Positions 44,146 through 53,148 of a stretch of 64,000 nucleotides of DNA are shown here, in pieces. Position 1 is the first letter of the stretch; each line of letters begins with the position of its first letter. A program made the translations under genes and the position numbers. Origin of the DNA: Streptomyces malaysiense (GTDB lineage Bacteria; Actinomycetota; Actinomycetes; Streptomycetales; Streptomycetaceae); the NCBI RefSeq assembly GCF_000980885.2, contig NZ_LBDA02000035.1, forward strand, positions 1 to 64,000, in the 5' to 3' direction. The notes beneath the pieces are model-generated. The model was not told the DNA's origin, searched no databases, and was given only the letters and a program-made list of their open reading frames with translations.

Positions 44146-45012
44146 GTGCCAACTCCTTCCCTCGACGCACTGCCCATCCGCCGTCTGACGCTGCGCGATC
44201 TCACCGCCTGCGCCGATCTGTCCGAGGACCGGGGGTGGCCACGCGAGGAACACAAGTGGGGCTTCCTCCTCACCGCCGGCCGGGGCTTCGGCATCGACGA
44301 CCCTCAGGGCGGGCTCGTCGCCGCGTGCGTCATCACCGAGTACGGCTCCTGGGGACAGCCTGAACTCGGCGCCGTCGGCATGGTCCTGGTCGCCGAACGC
44401 CATGCCCGCCGGGGTGTCGGCCGCCGCCTGATGCGGCATGTGGTGTCCGCCGTGGACGGCACCCCGCTGACCCTGTACGCCACGGAGAACGGCCGTCCCC
44501 TGTACGAGGAGCTGGGCTTCAAGGTGACGGGCCGGGCGGAAATGCTCAGAGGCCGCTTCACTCCCGGCGGCCCGGAGCACGGGGTCATGACTCGGGCCGC
44601 CACCGCGGCGGATCTCCACCGGATCCTGCGCGTGGACGAGGAGGTGTTCGGCGCCGACCGGACGCCGCTCATCGCGCGGCTGCCGGCCTTCGCGGATCAG
44701 CTGCGGGTGGCCGAGGAGAACGGCCAAATCACCGGGTACGCGGCCGCGTGGCCCAACATGGACACCCATGTCGTCGGCCCGCTGATCGCCTGCGACACGG
44801 AGACCGCCCAGGCGCTGACCGCCTCGCTGGCGGCCGGCACCGACCGTCCGCTACGCACCGACATCGACGTACGCCACGAGGAGTTCCTGGCCTGGGCCAA
44901 GGCTCGGGGGCTGGCCTCGGTGGCGCACAACTCCGTGATGACCTACGGCATCACAGAGCTCCCGGGCGACTGGACGCGCCGGTTCGCACCGCTGACGGTG
45001 GCAGCCGGCTGA
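44146..45012 (+). CDS. Tandem GNAT acetyltransferase
   Basis: A 288-residue protein made of two GNAT modules. The first (about 10-140) has a good acetyl-CoA loop ERHARRGVGRRL; the second (about 150-285) retains the fold but its loop is weak, as in other tandem GNATs where one half is structural. The GTG at 44146 is chosen because family similarity starts at LPIRRLTLRD; the ribosome site is poor. Substrate unknown. Confidence 0.8.
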   Translation: MPTPSLDALPIRRLTLRDLTACADLSEDRGWPREEHKWGFLLTAGRGFGIDDPQGGLVAACVITEYGSWGQPELGAVGMVLVAERHARRGVGRRLMRHVVSAVDGTPLTLYATENGRPLYEELGFKVTGRAEMLRGRFTPGGPEHGVMTRAATAADLHRILRVDEEVFGADRTPLIARLPAFADQLRVAEENGQITGYAAAWPNMDTHVVGPLIACDTETAQALTASLAAGTDRPLRTDIDVRHEEFLAWAKARGLASVAHNSVMTYGITELPGDWTRRFAPLTVAAG

Positions 45013-45028
45013 GGCGTCGTACGGCATC

Positions 45029-45063
45029 GCCGGGCCCCGTCGCTCGAAGCGGCGGGGCCCGGC
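45029..45063. terminator. Bidirectional terminator
   Basis: An 11-bp perfect stem GCCGGGCCCCG/CGGGGCCCGGC with an inner CGCT/AGCG pair, between the convergent GNAT and GlcG/HbpS genes. Confidence 0.78.
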
Positions 45064-45079
45064 CGCAGGCCGGGAGTGA

Positions 45080-45499
45080 TCAGGCGAGGGCCAGTACGGC
45101 CGCGGTGGCGAAGCCGTGGTCCTGTTCCGGGGCCCCGCCGCCGACGCCGACGGCGCCGATCAGCCGGCCGTCGCGGTGGACGGGGACGCCGCCCGCGATG
45201 AACAGCAGCGGCCGGTCCAGCGCCGTGGGCAGCGTGTGGAAGAGGCCGCCCGGCTGGACCGCGTCGACCAGATCGGCGGTGGGGGCGTTCAACTGGAGCG
45301 CCGTGTAGGCCTTGCGAGTGCTGGTCTCGCCGGAGATCAGCACCGCCCGGTCGTCCCGGCGGAAGGCGAGCAGATGGCCTCCGGCGTCCAGGACGGTGAC
45401 GCTGACGGTGACCCCCGCCTCCTCGGCTGCCCGGCGGGCCGTGGCGACGAGCAGTTCGGCGTCCGCGGTGGTGAGCGGGGCGACGGCGGTGGTGCTCAT
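45080..45499 (-). CDS. GlcG/HbpS-type heme-binding family protein
   Basis: A 139-residue single-domain protein of the GlcG/HbpS family, which includes the heme-sensing HbpS of S. reticuli; cofactor-binding or stress functions are known for some members. Visible: DAGGHLLAFRRDDRA and the FIAGGVPVHRDGRLIGAVGVGG segment. No signal peptide, so it is probably cytosolic, unlike HbpS. The ATG at 45499 follows GAGGAGAA. Confidence 0.83.
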   Translation of the reverse strand: MSTTAVAPLTTADAELLVATARRAAEEAGVTVSVTVLDAGGHLLAFRRDDRAVLISGETSTRKAYTALQLNAPTADLVDAVQPGGLFHTLPTALDRPLLFIAGGVPVHRDGRLIGAVGVGGGAPEQDHGFATAAVLALA

Positions 45500-45616
45500 G
45501 GAAGGTTCTCCTCGGGTGGTGCGGTGGGGGATCTTGCGGTGTGGAGACCGCACTCGGTGCGGTGCGGGTGACCGTGGGCCGCGGGTCCGGTTCGGGTGAC
45601 CGCGGACCCCGGTGGC

Positions 45617-46825
45617 TCAGTGGTGGACGGTGGTGGACAGGTCAGCCGGCACGGCGGCGGCCACGGTGGCGCTGTGCGGGGTCTCACGGCGCTCCAGGAC
45701 GGCCGAGAAGGCGGCGAGGACCAGAGCGGCCGAGGCGAGCGCGGCACCGACCCAGTTGGGGGCCGTGTAGCCGAGGCCGGCCGAGATCACCAGACCGCCG
45801 AGCCATGCGGAGAGGGCGTTGCCCAGGTTGAAGGCCCCGATGTTCACGGCCGAGGCGAGTGTCGGTGCGCCGTGGGCGTGGTCGAGGACCCGCTTCTGCA
45901 GCGGCGGTACGGTGGCGAAGCCGAGGGCGCCGATCAGGGCGATGGTCACGGCGGCCGCGATCTTGTCGTGAGCGGTCAGCGTGAAGAGGGCGAGGACGAC
46001 GGCGAGGGCGCCGAGCGAGATGTAGAGCATCGGCATCAGGGCGCGGTCGGCGAACCTGCCACCGACGAGGTTGCCGCCGACCATGCCGAGGCCGAACAGG
46101 ACCAGCAGCCAGGTGACCGAGCCGTCGTCGAAGCCGGCGACGTGGGTCATCATCGGCGCGATGTAGGTGACGGCCGCGAAGACGCCGCCGAAGCCGAGGA
46201 CGGTCATCGCCATGGCGAGCAGGACCTGGGCGTTCTTGAAGGCGGCCAGCTCGTGGCGCAGGTGCACGCCCTCGGGCCTGGGCAGCTCGGGCACCAGCTT
46301 GGCGATGCCGGCGAGACCGATGACGCCGAGCGCGGCGACGACCGCGAAGGTGACGCGCCAGCCGATGTGCTGGCCGATCAGCGTGCCCAGCGGGACGCCG
46401 ACGACATTGGCGACCGTCAGGCCGGTGAACATCATGGCGATGGCGCCGGCCTTCTTCTGGGGCGCGACCAGCTCGGCCGCGACGACCGAACCGATGCCGA
46501 AGAAGGCGCCGTGCGCGAGCGAGGCGATCACCCGTCCGATCACCATGATCGCGAAGGTGGGGGCGAGGGCGGACAACAGGTTTCCTGCGATGAAGAGGCC
46601 CATGAGCAGCATCAGCATCCGCTTGCGCGGGATCTTGGTGCCGAGCGCGGTCATCAGCGGAGCGCCGATGACCACGCCGAGGGCGTAGCCGGTCACGAGC
46701 AGGCCGGCCGTGGGAATGGAGACGTCGAAGTCGCCCGCGACTTCGGGCAGCAAGCCCATGATCACGAACTCGGTGGTGCCGATGCCGAAGGCCCCGATCG
46801 CGAGGGCCAGAAGCGCGAGAGGCAT
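45617..46825 (-). CDS. MFS transporter (drug/arabinose efflux type)
   Basis: A 402-residue transporter with twelve predicted helices and the DHA1 pattern. It starts PLALLALAIGAFGIGTTEFVIMGLLPE, a segment characteristic of the AraJ/YdhP-like branch, and has the loop motif GAPLMTALGTKIPRKRML. The ATG at 46825 has GGAAGG upstream; 46861 is an alternative. Divergent from a MarR gene with a shared operator region, so the regulator probably controls this exporter. Confidence 0.9.
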   Translation of the reverse strand: MPLALLALAIGAFGIGTTEFVIMGLLPEVAGDFDVSIPTAGLLVTGYALGVVIGAPLMTALGTKIPRKRMLMLLMGLFIAGNLLSALAPTFAIMVIGRVIASLAHGAFFGIGSVVAAELVAPQKKAGAIAMMFTGLTVANVVGVPLGTLIGQHIGWRVTFAVVAALGVIGLAGIAKLVPELPRPEGVHLRHELAAFKNAQVLLAMAMTVLGFGGVFAAVTYIAPMMTHVAGFDDGSVTWLLVLFGLGMVGGNLVGGRFADRALMPMLYISLGALAVVLALFTLTAHDKIAAAVTIALIGALGFATVPPLQKRVLDHAHGAPTLASAVNIGAFNLGNALSAWLGGLVISAGLGYTAPNWVGAALASAALVLAAFSAVLERRETPHSATVAAAVPADLSTTVHH

Positions 46826-46880
46826 GTGGGGGTACACCTTCCCAGAAGATTGCATGAGCACTTTATGCGCTCTAACAATA

Positions 46881-46905
46881 CTTGCAGACGCGCCTTAAGT
46901 GCAAG
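46881..46905. promoter_or_regulatory. Candidate MarR operator and promoter
   Basis: CTTGCA and TGCAAG form an inverted repeat with 13 nt between, centred near CTTAAG. On the minus strand TTGCAC, an 18-nt spacer and TATTGT form a plausible promoter for the MFS gene, overlapped by the repeat. Confidence 0.5.
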
Positions 46906-46969
46906 AGCTGGCTATTGCGGACGGTGGTCTACCCTGGGAGCAACCGCTCCGAGACGGAGGAGAACGCCC

Positions 46970-47428
46970 ATGACAGCGACGGACCCAGCGCTCACCGCCC
47001 TCGCCCAGGGCTGGTGCGCCCTCTCTGCGCTGCACGGAAGGATCGAGGCGCACATCGAGCGCGCCCTCCAGGCCGGGCACGACCTCAGCGTGCGCGAATA
47101 CTCACTGCTCGATGTGCTGAGCCGGCAGCACGACGGCGAGGGCGGGCATCTTCAGATGAAGCAGGTCGCCGAGGCGGTCGTACTCAGCCAGAGCGCAACC
47201 ACACGCCTGGTGACCCGTCTGGAGGACCGCGGCCTGCTGGAGCGTTACCTGTGCCCCACCGACCGTCGCGGCATCTACACCAACGTCACCGAGGCGGGCC
47301 TGCGACTCCTCGAAGAGGCGCGCCCCACCAATGACGGCGCCCTGCGCGAGGCTCTGGACGGGGCTTCCGAGAACCCCGAACTGGCGCCGCTGGTACGGGC
47401 GGTGGAGTCACTGAACGTCCCCGCATAG
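46970..47428 (+). CDS. MarR-family transcriptional regulator
   Basis: A 152-residue winged-helix regulator. The recognition region LQMKQVAEAVVLSQSATTRLVTRLEDRGLL and wing with PTDRRG (the conserved DxRG) lie at about residues 58-100. The ATG at 46970 follows GGAGGAGAA. Divergent from the MFS exporter; likely a ligand-relieved repressor of it. Confidence 0.92.
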   Translation: MTATDPALTALAQGWCALSALHGRIEAHIERALQAGHDLSVREYSLLDVLSRQHDGEGGHLQMKQVAEAVVLSQSATTRLVTRLEDRGLLERYLCPTDRRGIYTNVTEAGLRLLEEARPTNDGALREALDGASENPELAPLVRAVESLNVPA

Positions 47429-47437
47429 GGTGCGGAC

Positions 47438-47890
47438 ATGGGAGATCTTGAGATACGGGCCGCGGCCGACGACGACCTTCCGGCGATCGTCGCGATGCTC
47501 GCCGACGATCCACTGGGCGCTCAACGAGAGTCTCCCGACGACCTGGCCCCGTACCGGACGGCGCTGGAGCGGCTGGCGGCGGACCCGAACCAGCACCTCG
47601 TCGTCGCCGTTCGCGACGGCCGGGTGATCGGCACCCTCCAGCTCACGATCATCCCCGGGCTGTCCCACCGGGGCGCCACCCGTGCACTGATCGAGGCGGT
47701 TCGCATCCAGGCCGACGAGCGGGGCAGCGGGCTGGGCACCGAGCTGATCCAGTGGGCCGTCGGCACGGCCCGACGACTCGACTGCGTGATGGTGCAGCTG
47801 ACGTCCGACAAGAAGCGTCCGGACGCCCACCGCTTCTACGAGCGACTCGGATTCACCGCGTCGCACGAGGGCTTCAAGCTGCGCCTCTGA
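47438..47890 (+). CDS. GNAT acetyltransferase
   Basis: A 150-residue single GNAT domain. The acetyl-CoA loop is seen as DERGSGLG near residue 93, and the C-terminal RFYERLGF signature closes the fold. It begins 9 nt after the MarR gene and could be cotranscribed. Substrate unknown; family members include aminoglycoside and amino-acid acetyltransferases. Confidence 0.87.
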   Translation: MGDLEIRAAADDDLPAIVAMLADDPLGAQRESPDDLAPYRTALERLAADPNQHLVVAVRDGRVIGTLQLTIIPGLSHRGATRALIEAVRIQADERGSGLGTELIQWAVGTARRLDCVMVQLTSDKKRPDAHRFYERLGFTASHEGFKLRL

Positions 47891-47928
47891 CCGTCCTCGC
47901 TCCGACGGCGAGGAGCAGAGCACGGCAA

Positions 47929-47968
47929 GGGGGCGTCGGCTGTTTCACGTGAAACAGCCGACGCCCCC
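47929..47968. terminator. 40-bp perfect palindrome: terminator with parS core
   Basis: Twelve bases GGGGGCGTCGGC, the 16-bp parS palindrome and the exact complement GCCGACGCCCCC form 20-bp arms without a loop. It lies between the convergent GNAT and beta-lactamase-like genes, and would fold as a very strong bidirectional terminator. Confidence 0.9.
47941..47956. other. parS site in the terminator palindrome
   Basis: TGTTTCACGTGAAACA, perfect 16-bp consensus at the dyad centre of the 40-bp palindrome. Confidence 0.92.
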
Positions 47969-47983
47969 CATCTTTTGCTCGGC

Positions 47984-49369
47984 CTAGTCGATGCCCCGCC
48001 AGCCCTGCGGGTCCACGCCGCCCGGCACCGGCGCCTCGGGGTCGTACGGCTGCCGGGTGAACACGAACGAGCCGAGGTCGAGGTGGCTCAGGGACCCGTC
48101 CGGCCGCCGTACGGGCCGCAGCAGTTCGCCGGCGTAGTAGTCCTCCAGGCCCGTCCAGGTGCCGTCGCCGTTCTGCCGGAAGCGGGACCCGCGGCCTCCG
48201 CCGGTCAGCGGGCCGAGCGAGATATGGCCGTCGGCCGTCACCCGCAGGCCGAAGGCACCGGTCCCCCAGTACCACTGCCCGGCCAGTTCCAGCACCTCCG
48301 GGTCCACCTCGCGCAGCGGACGCCAGGGCTCGGGGATGCGGGGCTCCGCCTCGGCGACGATCCGTACGAGGTCATCGCCCACCGCGCCCAGGGACGGTCC
48401 GCTGGTGCAGTTGGTGAGCACCACCGCGGCCACGTCGTCCTCCAGGCTGATGGTGAGGTTCGCAAGGAAGCCGGGCAGGGAGCCGGAGTGACCGAACAGC
48501 AGGCGCCCGTCACGGGCGTGGAGCTGCAGGCCGAATCCGTAGGTGACCCCGTTCACCACATCGGCGGCCTCGGCGGGCGCTGCCGGGGTCCGCATCTCGC
48601 GCACCGACTCCGCGCCGAGCACCCGCTCATCCCCACGGGCCAGGAACACCGCGAACTTCGCCAGGTCCCCCGTGGTCGACCACAGCTGCCCGGCGGAGGC
48701 CATCCGGCCGAGGTCCTCGGCCGGCTCCGGCAGCAGGGCGTCGGCCCACGGGTGCACCGCCCAGCCTCTCGCGTACGAGGCCTCCGGCTGGGGGGTGGTG
48801 CGGTGCAGGCCGAGCGGTTCGAGGATCTCTCGGCGCAGCACCTCCTCCCAGGGGGCGCCGCGCAGTTCCTCCACCAACGCGCCGAGCAGCGTGTAGCCGG
48901 GGTTGGAGTAGTGGTGGAGGCGGCCCACAGGGTGCAGCAGGGGCTGTTCGCCGAGGACATCGCCGAGTTCGGGCCGCAGGGAGCCCGGCGTCCGCTCCCA
49001 CCAGGGTCCCGGTGACTCGGCCGCCACCCCGGAGGTGTGCGCGAGCAGTTCGGCGATCGTGGCCTCGCCCACGCCGGTGCCCGGCAGATGCTTGTCCAGC
49101 GGATCGTTGAGGTCGAGCACCCCCTCGTCGCGGAGCCGCATCACCAGGACGGCCGTGAAGGTCTTGGTGATCGAGCCGATCCGGTACTGCACGTTCTCGT
49201 CCGGCGCGTGTCCGTCCACCGAGCTGCGCGCCCCGTGCCACACGGTCTGCCCGTCCCGCACCACGGCGGCGACCAACGACGGCGCCCGCCCCTCGCTCTG
49301 CGCGACGGCGATCCTGTGCGACAGCGCGCGCCGCGTCCCGGGGAGCAGCGCATCCTGTGAAGTCGTCAT
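47984..49369 (-). CDS. Serine beta-lactamase-like hydrolase (class C / esterase EstB type)
   Basis: A 461-residue protein. The catalytic SxxK is SITK in GSITKTFTAV, YxN is YSN, and the third element is HSG in FGHSGSLPG, which is typical of esterase-like rather than KTG beta-lactamases. The last 100 residues form an extra beta domain. No signal peptide is seen from the ATG at 49369, so it is likely cytosolic. Its role could be peptide or ester hydrolysis. Confidence 0.87.
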   Translation of the reverse strand: MTTSQDALLPGTRRALSHRIAVAQSEGRAPSLVAAVVRDGQTVWHGARSSVDGHAPDENVQYRIGSITKTFTAVLVMRLRDEGVLDLNDPLDKHLPGTGVGEATIAELLAHTSGVAAESPGPWWERTPGSLRPELGDVLGEQPLLHPVGRLHHYSNPGYTLLGALVEELRGAPWEEVLRREILEPLGLHRTTPQPEASYARGWAVHPWADALLPEPAEDLGRMASAGQLWSTTGDLAKFAVFLARGDERVLGAESVREMRTPAAPAEAADVVNGVTYGFGLQLHARDGRLLFGHSGSLPGFLANLTISLEDDVAAVVLTNCTSGPSLGAVGDDLVRIVAEAEPRIPEPWRPLREVDPEVLELAGQWYWGTGAFGLRVTADGHISLGPLTGGGRGSRFRQNGDGTWTGLEDYYAGELLRPVRRPDGSLSHLDLGSFVFTRQPYDPEAPVPGGVDPQGWRGID

Positions 49370-49649
49370 TATCCCAGTCCACCTGCTGGAACGCCGTGCG
49401 TCGAATCCATTTCCGACGCACGGTCCGCGTACGGGAGGGCAGCCGGGAGAAGTGGGCGACCGGTTACCCGGCGTCGCGCGCCCTGGAGAAAACCCCCCGA
49501 TAACTGGGGTGTTGGCCGTAATGCGCCGACTGTGCCGGAAACGGGAGAGTCGGAGCATGAACATCTTCCGGTCCGGCGAAAGCCTCGTCAGCACTCGGCC
49601 CTCTCCCCGGCGGTCACGGACACCGCGGACCCCACGGACGTCACGACCG

Positions 49650-50873
49650 TCACGGAGCGCCGTACCCGGTGGGCGGGGATACCTTCGCGTCCCAGTCGAT
49701 GTGGTGGCCGAACTGCCAGGCCGACTTCTCAGGGTCGATCAACTTCATGCCCACCGGCATCAACAGGTCGCGCAGCACCCGGCCGACCGGGCCCGGAGTC
49801 TTGTTGCTGTTCGTGCGGGCACCAAACTTGATGACGCGTTCGACGCGGGGCCGGCGGAGTCGTTCGTACGCCGCGAAGGCCTGGTCGTACGGCAGGTCAC
49901 GGAGGCAGCGCGCCAGTTCGACGGCGCTTTCGACGGCGATGGAGGCACCCTGCCCGGAGCTGGACGAGGGGGCGTGAGCCGCATCGCCGATCAGGGCCAG
50001 GCGGCCGCGGGTCCAGGTCGGGACGCTGGGCATGTTCTCCATCGGGCCGGTGATCAGGAAGCGGCCGGGGTCAGTGGCACTGATCATCTCCAGAGCCGGG
50101 ATGCTGTCGCCGGCGAAAGCGGTGCGCAGGGTGCGCAGCCACTGCCTCGCGTCGATCGCCCGAGCCTCGGCGGCCGTCATCGGATCGGGGTGCGGCAGGT
50201 TCACGAACCACACCGCCGAGGAGTCGTCGAAGACCTGGTAGCCGAAGAAGGCGCGCTTGCCGAAGCACATGTGCATGACGCCTTCGGTGGAGGGCAGACC
50301 GCACTCGTCCAACCGCGCGCCGAAGCAGACCAGGCCGGCGTAGTTCGGCCGGGGTGCGGCCGGGTCGATGAGGGGGCGGACCGTGGACCGGATGCCGTCG
50401 GCGCCGATCAGGATGTCGGCGCTCGCCCGCGTACCGTCGGCGAACTGGGCGGTGACGCCGGAGTCGGTCTCCGTCACGCCGGTCAGCCGCTTGCCGTGGT
50501 GGACGGGCACGGAGCGGCGTTCCGCCTCGTCGTGGATTCCCCGGTAGAGGTCGGCGCGCCAGACGAATCGCTGAGCTGCAAGACGCGGGGGCGGGGCGAA
50601 CCGCGCGAGCCGCCGGCCCGTCCCGCTTCGCAGCACCATGGCGGTGACCGGGGTGCCGATGGCACGGACGAGGTCACCCATGCCGATGGCGTCCAGGGCG
50701 TCCTGGCCGTTGGGGGCGATGGTCATACCGCCGCCGACGCCGTCCGCCGTGGAGTCGTACGCCTCGTGGACGGTGGCCTCGACGCCGGCCCTGCGCAGGG
50801 CCATCGCGGCCACCGGGCCCGCGATCCCACCTCCGATGACGAGCGCGGTGCGGGCTTTGCCGGTACTGGTCAT
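49650..50873 (-). CDS. FAD-dependent monooxygenase
   Basis: A 407-residue PHBH-like flavoprotein. The dinucleotide motif GGGIAGP is at residues 13-19, the DG motif in GADGIRSTVRP and the GD motif in GDAAHAPSSSSGQGAS. It overlaps the upstream hypothetical gene by 4 bp (ATGA) and is divergent from a PadR regulator; the three probably form a ligand-induced oxidative cassette. Aromatic substrate inferred from family. Confidence 0.9.
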   Translation of the reverse strand: MTSTGKARTALVIGGGIAGPVAAMALRRAGVEATVHEAYDSTADGVGGGMTIAPNGQDALDAIGMGDLVRAIGTPVTAMVLRSGTGRRLARFAPPPRLAAQRFVWRADLYRGIHDEAERRSVPVHHGKRLTGVTETDSGVTAQFADGTRASADILIGADGIRSTVRPLIDPAAPRPNYAGLVCFGARLDECGLPSTEGVMHMCFGKRAFFGYQVFDDSSAVWFVNLPHPDPMTAAEARAIDARQWLRTLRTAFAGDSIPALEMISATDPGRFLITGPMENMPSVPTWTRGRLALIGDAAHAPSSSSGQGASIAVESAVELARCLRDLPYDQAFAAYERLRRPRVERVIKFGARTNSNKTPGPVGRVLRDLLMPVGMKLIDPEKSAWQFGHHIDWDAKVSPPTGYGAP

Positions 50874-51331
50874 GACCGGTGCCCCCGCATCGGGTCGTCG
50901 ACCGTCGGTACGCCGCCGGTCCGGTGGGCACGGCAGACATCCCGGACGTACGCGCGGGAGAACATCGCCGACAGCAGCGCGACGCCACCGCGGTGGACGC
51001 GGATCTCGCTGTTCATCGCGGAGCCGGACAGATGGACCATGCGGCAGGCCGCCTTGTCGCCGTGGCGCGGGGACGCGACGTTCTTGATCCGGCCGCGGGC
51101 GGTCCAGCTCAGGTTCCAGTGGTCGATGGCCGTCTCGTCGTCGACGAGCAGCTTGATCATGGCCCGGTCCATGTCGAGGTGGATCTCGATGTCGTCGGGA
51201 AGGCCGGCTGAGCGGAGGTCGAGGACCGCCAGGCCCTGGCGGGCCTTGACCTCGAAGCGGCCGGCCGCGGTCCAGTCGCCGAGGTGCTTGACGATGCCGT
51301 GATCGGAATGGATGCGCTCGGTGAGGGACAT
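50870..51331 (-). CDS. Conserved protein of unknown function coupled to monooxygenase
   Basis: A 153-residue soluble protein, His/Arg-rich with a beta-strand-rich middle (FEVKARQGLAVLDLRS, then IEIHLDMDRAMIKLLV). No family recognised. The ATG at 51331 is placed 100 bp from the divergent PadR gene, and its stop overlaps the monooxygenase start by 4 bp, which ties the two functions. It may bind the substrate or modulate the oxygenase. Confidence 0.7.
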   Translation of the reverse strand: MSLTERIHSDHGIVKHLGDWTAAGRFEVKARQGLAVLDLRSAGLPDDIEIHLDMDRAMIKLLVDDETAIDHWNLSWTARGRIKNVASPRHGDKAACRMVHLSGSAMNSEIRVHRGGVALLSAMFSRAYVRDVCRAHRTGGVPTVDDPMRGHRS

Positions 51332-51384
51332 CTCGGAGTCTCTCTCTTGGTGGTGTTGCGCTGACGAACTCATAGTTGCGCTGA

Positions 51385-51407
51385 AACTAGTCTCACGTCA
51401 ACTAGTT
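51385..51407. promoter_or_regulatory. Candidate PadR operator
   Basis: AACTAGT and ACTAGTT form a 7-bp inverted repeat separated by 9 nt in the 99-bp divergent gap. The right half is itself palindromic, AACTAGTT. Confidence 0.5.
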
Positions 51408-51430
51408 CTTCTGGAGCTAAAATCGGATCC

Positions 51431-52045
51431 GTGATCCCAACTGCCCCCCGCAGCTCCCCGCTCGCCCTGACCGTCCTGGCGTTGCTGCACTACAAACCGC
51501 TGCACCCCTACGGCGTCCAGCGCCTGATCAAGGACTGGGGCAAGGACCAGGTCGTCAACGTCAGCCAGCGGGCGAGCCTCTACCGCACGATCGAGCGGCT
51601 GCACGGCGCCGGACTGATCGCCGTCCGCGAGACCGGACGCGATCAGCAGTACCCGGAGCGGACGGTGTACGAGATCACCGACGCGGGACGCCGCACGGCC
51701 CGCGCCTGGCTGGACGAGATGCTGTCCGTGCCCAGGCAGGAGTTCCCGGAGTTCCCGGCCGCCCTGTCGAACCTGCTGCTGCTCACGCCGGAGGAGATGG
51801 CTGACGTACTGGACCGGCGGGTCGACGCGCTCGCGGAAAAGCTCGACGGGCTGGAATCCGCCTTGGCGGAGGGGAAGGAACGCGGACTGCCCCGTGTCAC
51901 CCTCCTGGAGACCGAGTACCTGAGGGCCGTGACGGCCGCGGAGCTGGAGTGGGTGCGCGCCGTGGCCGAAGACCTTCGTACCGGTGGGTTCTCATGGTCG
52001 AAGGAGCAGTTGGACGCCCTCGCGGGGAGCCCGGTCGAGCAGTGA
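51431..52045 (+). CDS. PadR-family transcriptional regulator
   Basis: A 204-residue regulator. The N-terminal winged helix (about 10-90) has LALLHYKPLHPYGVQ and RASLYRTIERLHGAGLI, standard for PadR; the C-terminal Vir_C-like domain is a helical dimerisation region of about 90 residues. The GTG at 51431 is the only good start. Divergent from the unknown gene and the FAD monooxygenase, which it probably represses. Confidence 0.9.
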   Translation: MIPTAPRSSPLALTVLALLHYKPLHPYGVQRLIKDWGKDQVVNVSQRASLYRTIERLHGAGLIAVRETGRDQQYPERTVYEITDAGRRTARAWLDEMLSVPRQEFPEFPAALSNLLLLTPEEMADVLDRRVDALAEKLDGLESALAEGKERGLPRVTLLETEYLRAVTAAELEWVRAVAEDLRTGGFSWSKEQLDALAGSPVEQ

Positions 52046-52399
52046 GCCCGCCCCGGTGCGACCGAGGCGGGCGGGCCGGGCGCGAACAGCCGACCCCCGA
52101 GCGCGCCGAGCCGACCCGCCGCGCCCTCGGCTGGGCCCGGGTCGCGTCGCTTCCCGGTCGAGCGCCTCGCGGACCTGGACCGCGGTCTCAGAGGAATCGA
52201 TGGTGCGAGTGATGCCCACGGCGACGACAGAGCCGTAGCCGAACGACCGACCGTACGGGGCCGTGCCGGCATGGCGCGGCACGAAGTGGGCCTCCAGAAC
52301 GACCTGCGGGCAGGTAGCCCCGACGGACCTACCGGCCTCGACCCCGGACGCCGCGCGCGTCACCGCCTGTCAGGACCGGTACCGCCCTTCCGCCGCCTG
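52046..52399. other. Gap with no recognised gene
   Basis: 354 bp between the PadR gene and the convergent TetR gene. Several short open frames exist, but none has a family match or a good ribosome site. An inverted element GTGCC...GGCAC sits near 52261. Possibly remnant DNA. Confidence 0.4.
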
Positions 52400-53080
52400 T
52401 CACCTCGAGATGCGGGCTTCGATGCCGTCGAGCAGGAAGTCGAGGCCGGTGAGGAAGGTGTCGTCGGCGTCCAGGTGCGCGGCATCGCGCACCACCGTGG
52501 CCAGCGCGGGGAACCGGCCGGTGGCGAAGGTCCGCTCCAGATAGGGCCCGAGTGCGGCCTGCCAACGCCTCTCGTCCATCCCGGTGGCCCGTTCGGCACG
52601 CCGCTCGGCGATCTCCCGGCGTACCGCGCCGATCACATACGCGTTGACCGCGGCGACCACCGGCATGATGTCGTCCAGGGAGACTCCCTCCAGCCGGGCC
52701 ACCACGGTCTCGCCCACGGCCAGCGCGTGCGGCCCGAGCTGCGGTCGGCCACCGAGCAGATCGGCGAGCCATTCGTGATCATGGGCGGCCTGCCGGGTGG
52801 TCTCGGCGAGAGACCGCAGCACCTCCCGCCAGCCGTCTCCGACGGGTCGCATCTCCGCATAGGCCCCGTCGACCATCAGGTCGAGCAGTTCCTCCTTGCT
52901 CGCGATGTAGCTGTACAGCCGCATCGGCCCGACGCCCAGCGCGGTGGCGACCTTGCGCAGCGACACCGCCTCCAGGCCGTCCTCGTCGGCCAAGCGGATC
53001 GCCGTTCGCACGATCCGTTCTCGGTTCAGCGGGGCCGGCACGGGTCGTTCCGGTGGCTCCGGTCTCTCCCACACCAACAT
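52400..53080 (-). CDS. TetR-family transcriptional regulator
   Basis: A 226-residue regulator. The helix-turn-helix is at about residues 25-70 (LNRERIVRTAIRLADEDG, then LRKVATALGVGPMRLYSYIASKEELL), and the C-terminal part resembles the TetR_C domain of TetR itself. The ATG at 53080 starts LVWERPEPP. It is divergent from a TetX-like monooxygenase over a gap carrying a long near-perfect palindrome, its probable operator. Confidence 0.92.
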   Translation of the reverse strand: MLVWERPEPPERPVPAPLNRERIVRTAIRLADEDGLEAVSLRKVATALGVGPMRLYSYIASKEELLDLMVDGAYAEMRPVGDGWREVLRSLAETTRQAAHDHEWLADLLGGRPQLGPHALAVGETVVARLEGVSLDDIMPVVAAVNAYVIGAVRREIAERRAERATGMDERRWQAALGPYLERTFATGRFPALATVVRDAAHLDADDTFLTGLDFLLDGIEARISR

Positions 53081-53103
53081 GCCACTTACGATACATCGCA
53101 TTG

Positions 53104-53139
53104 ATCGATACAGTGTATTGGACAATACAGCGTATCGAT
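53104..53139. promoter_or_regulatory. Long palindromic operator between TetR and TetX-like genes
   Basis: Two 17-bp arms ATCGATACAGTGTATTG and CAATACAGCGTATCGAT match in 15 of 17 positions around a GA spacer. The element fills the 68-bp divergent gap and covers the probable promoters of both genes. Confidence 0.85.
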
Positions 53140-53148
53140 GAGGTGACC

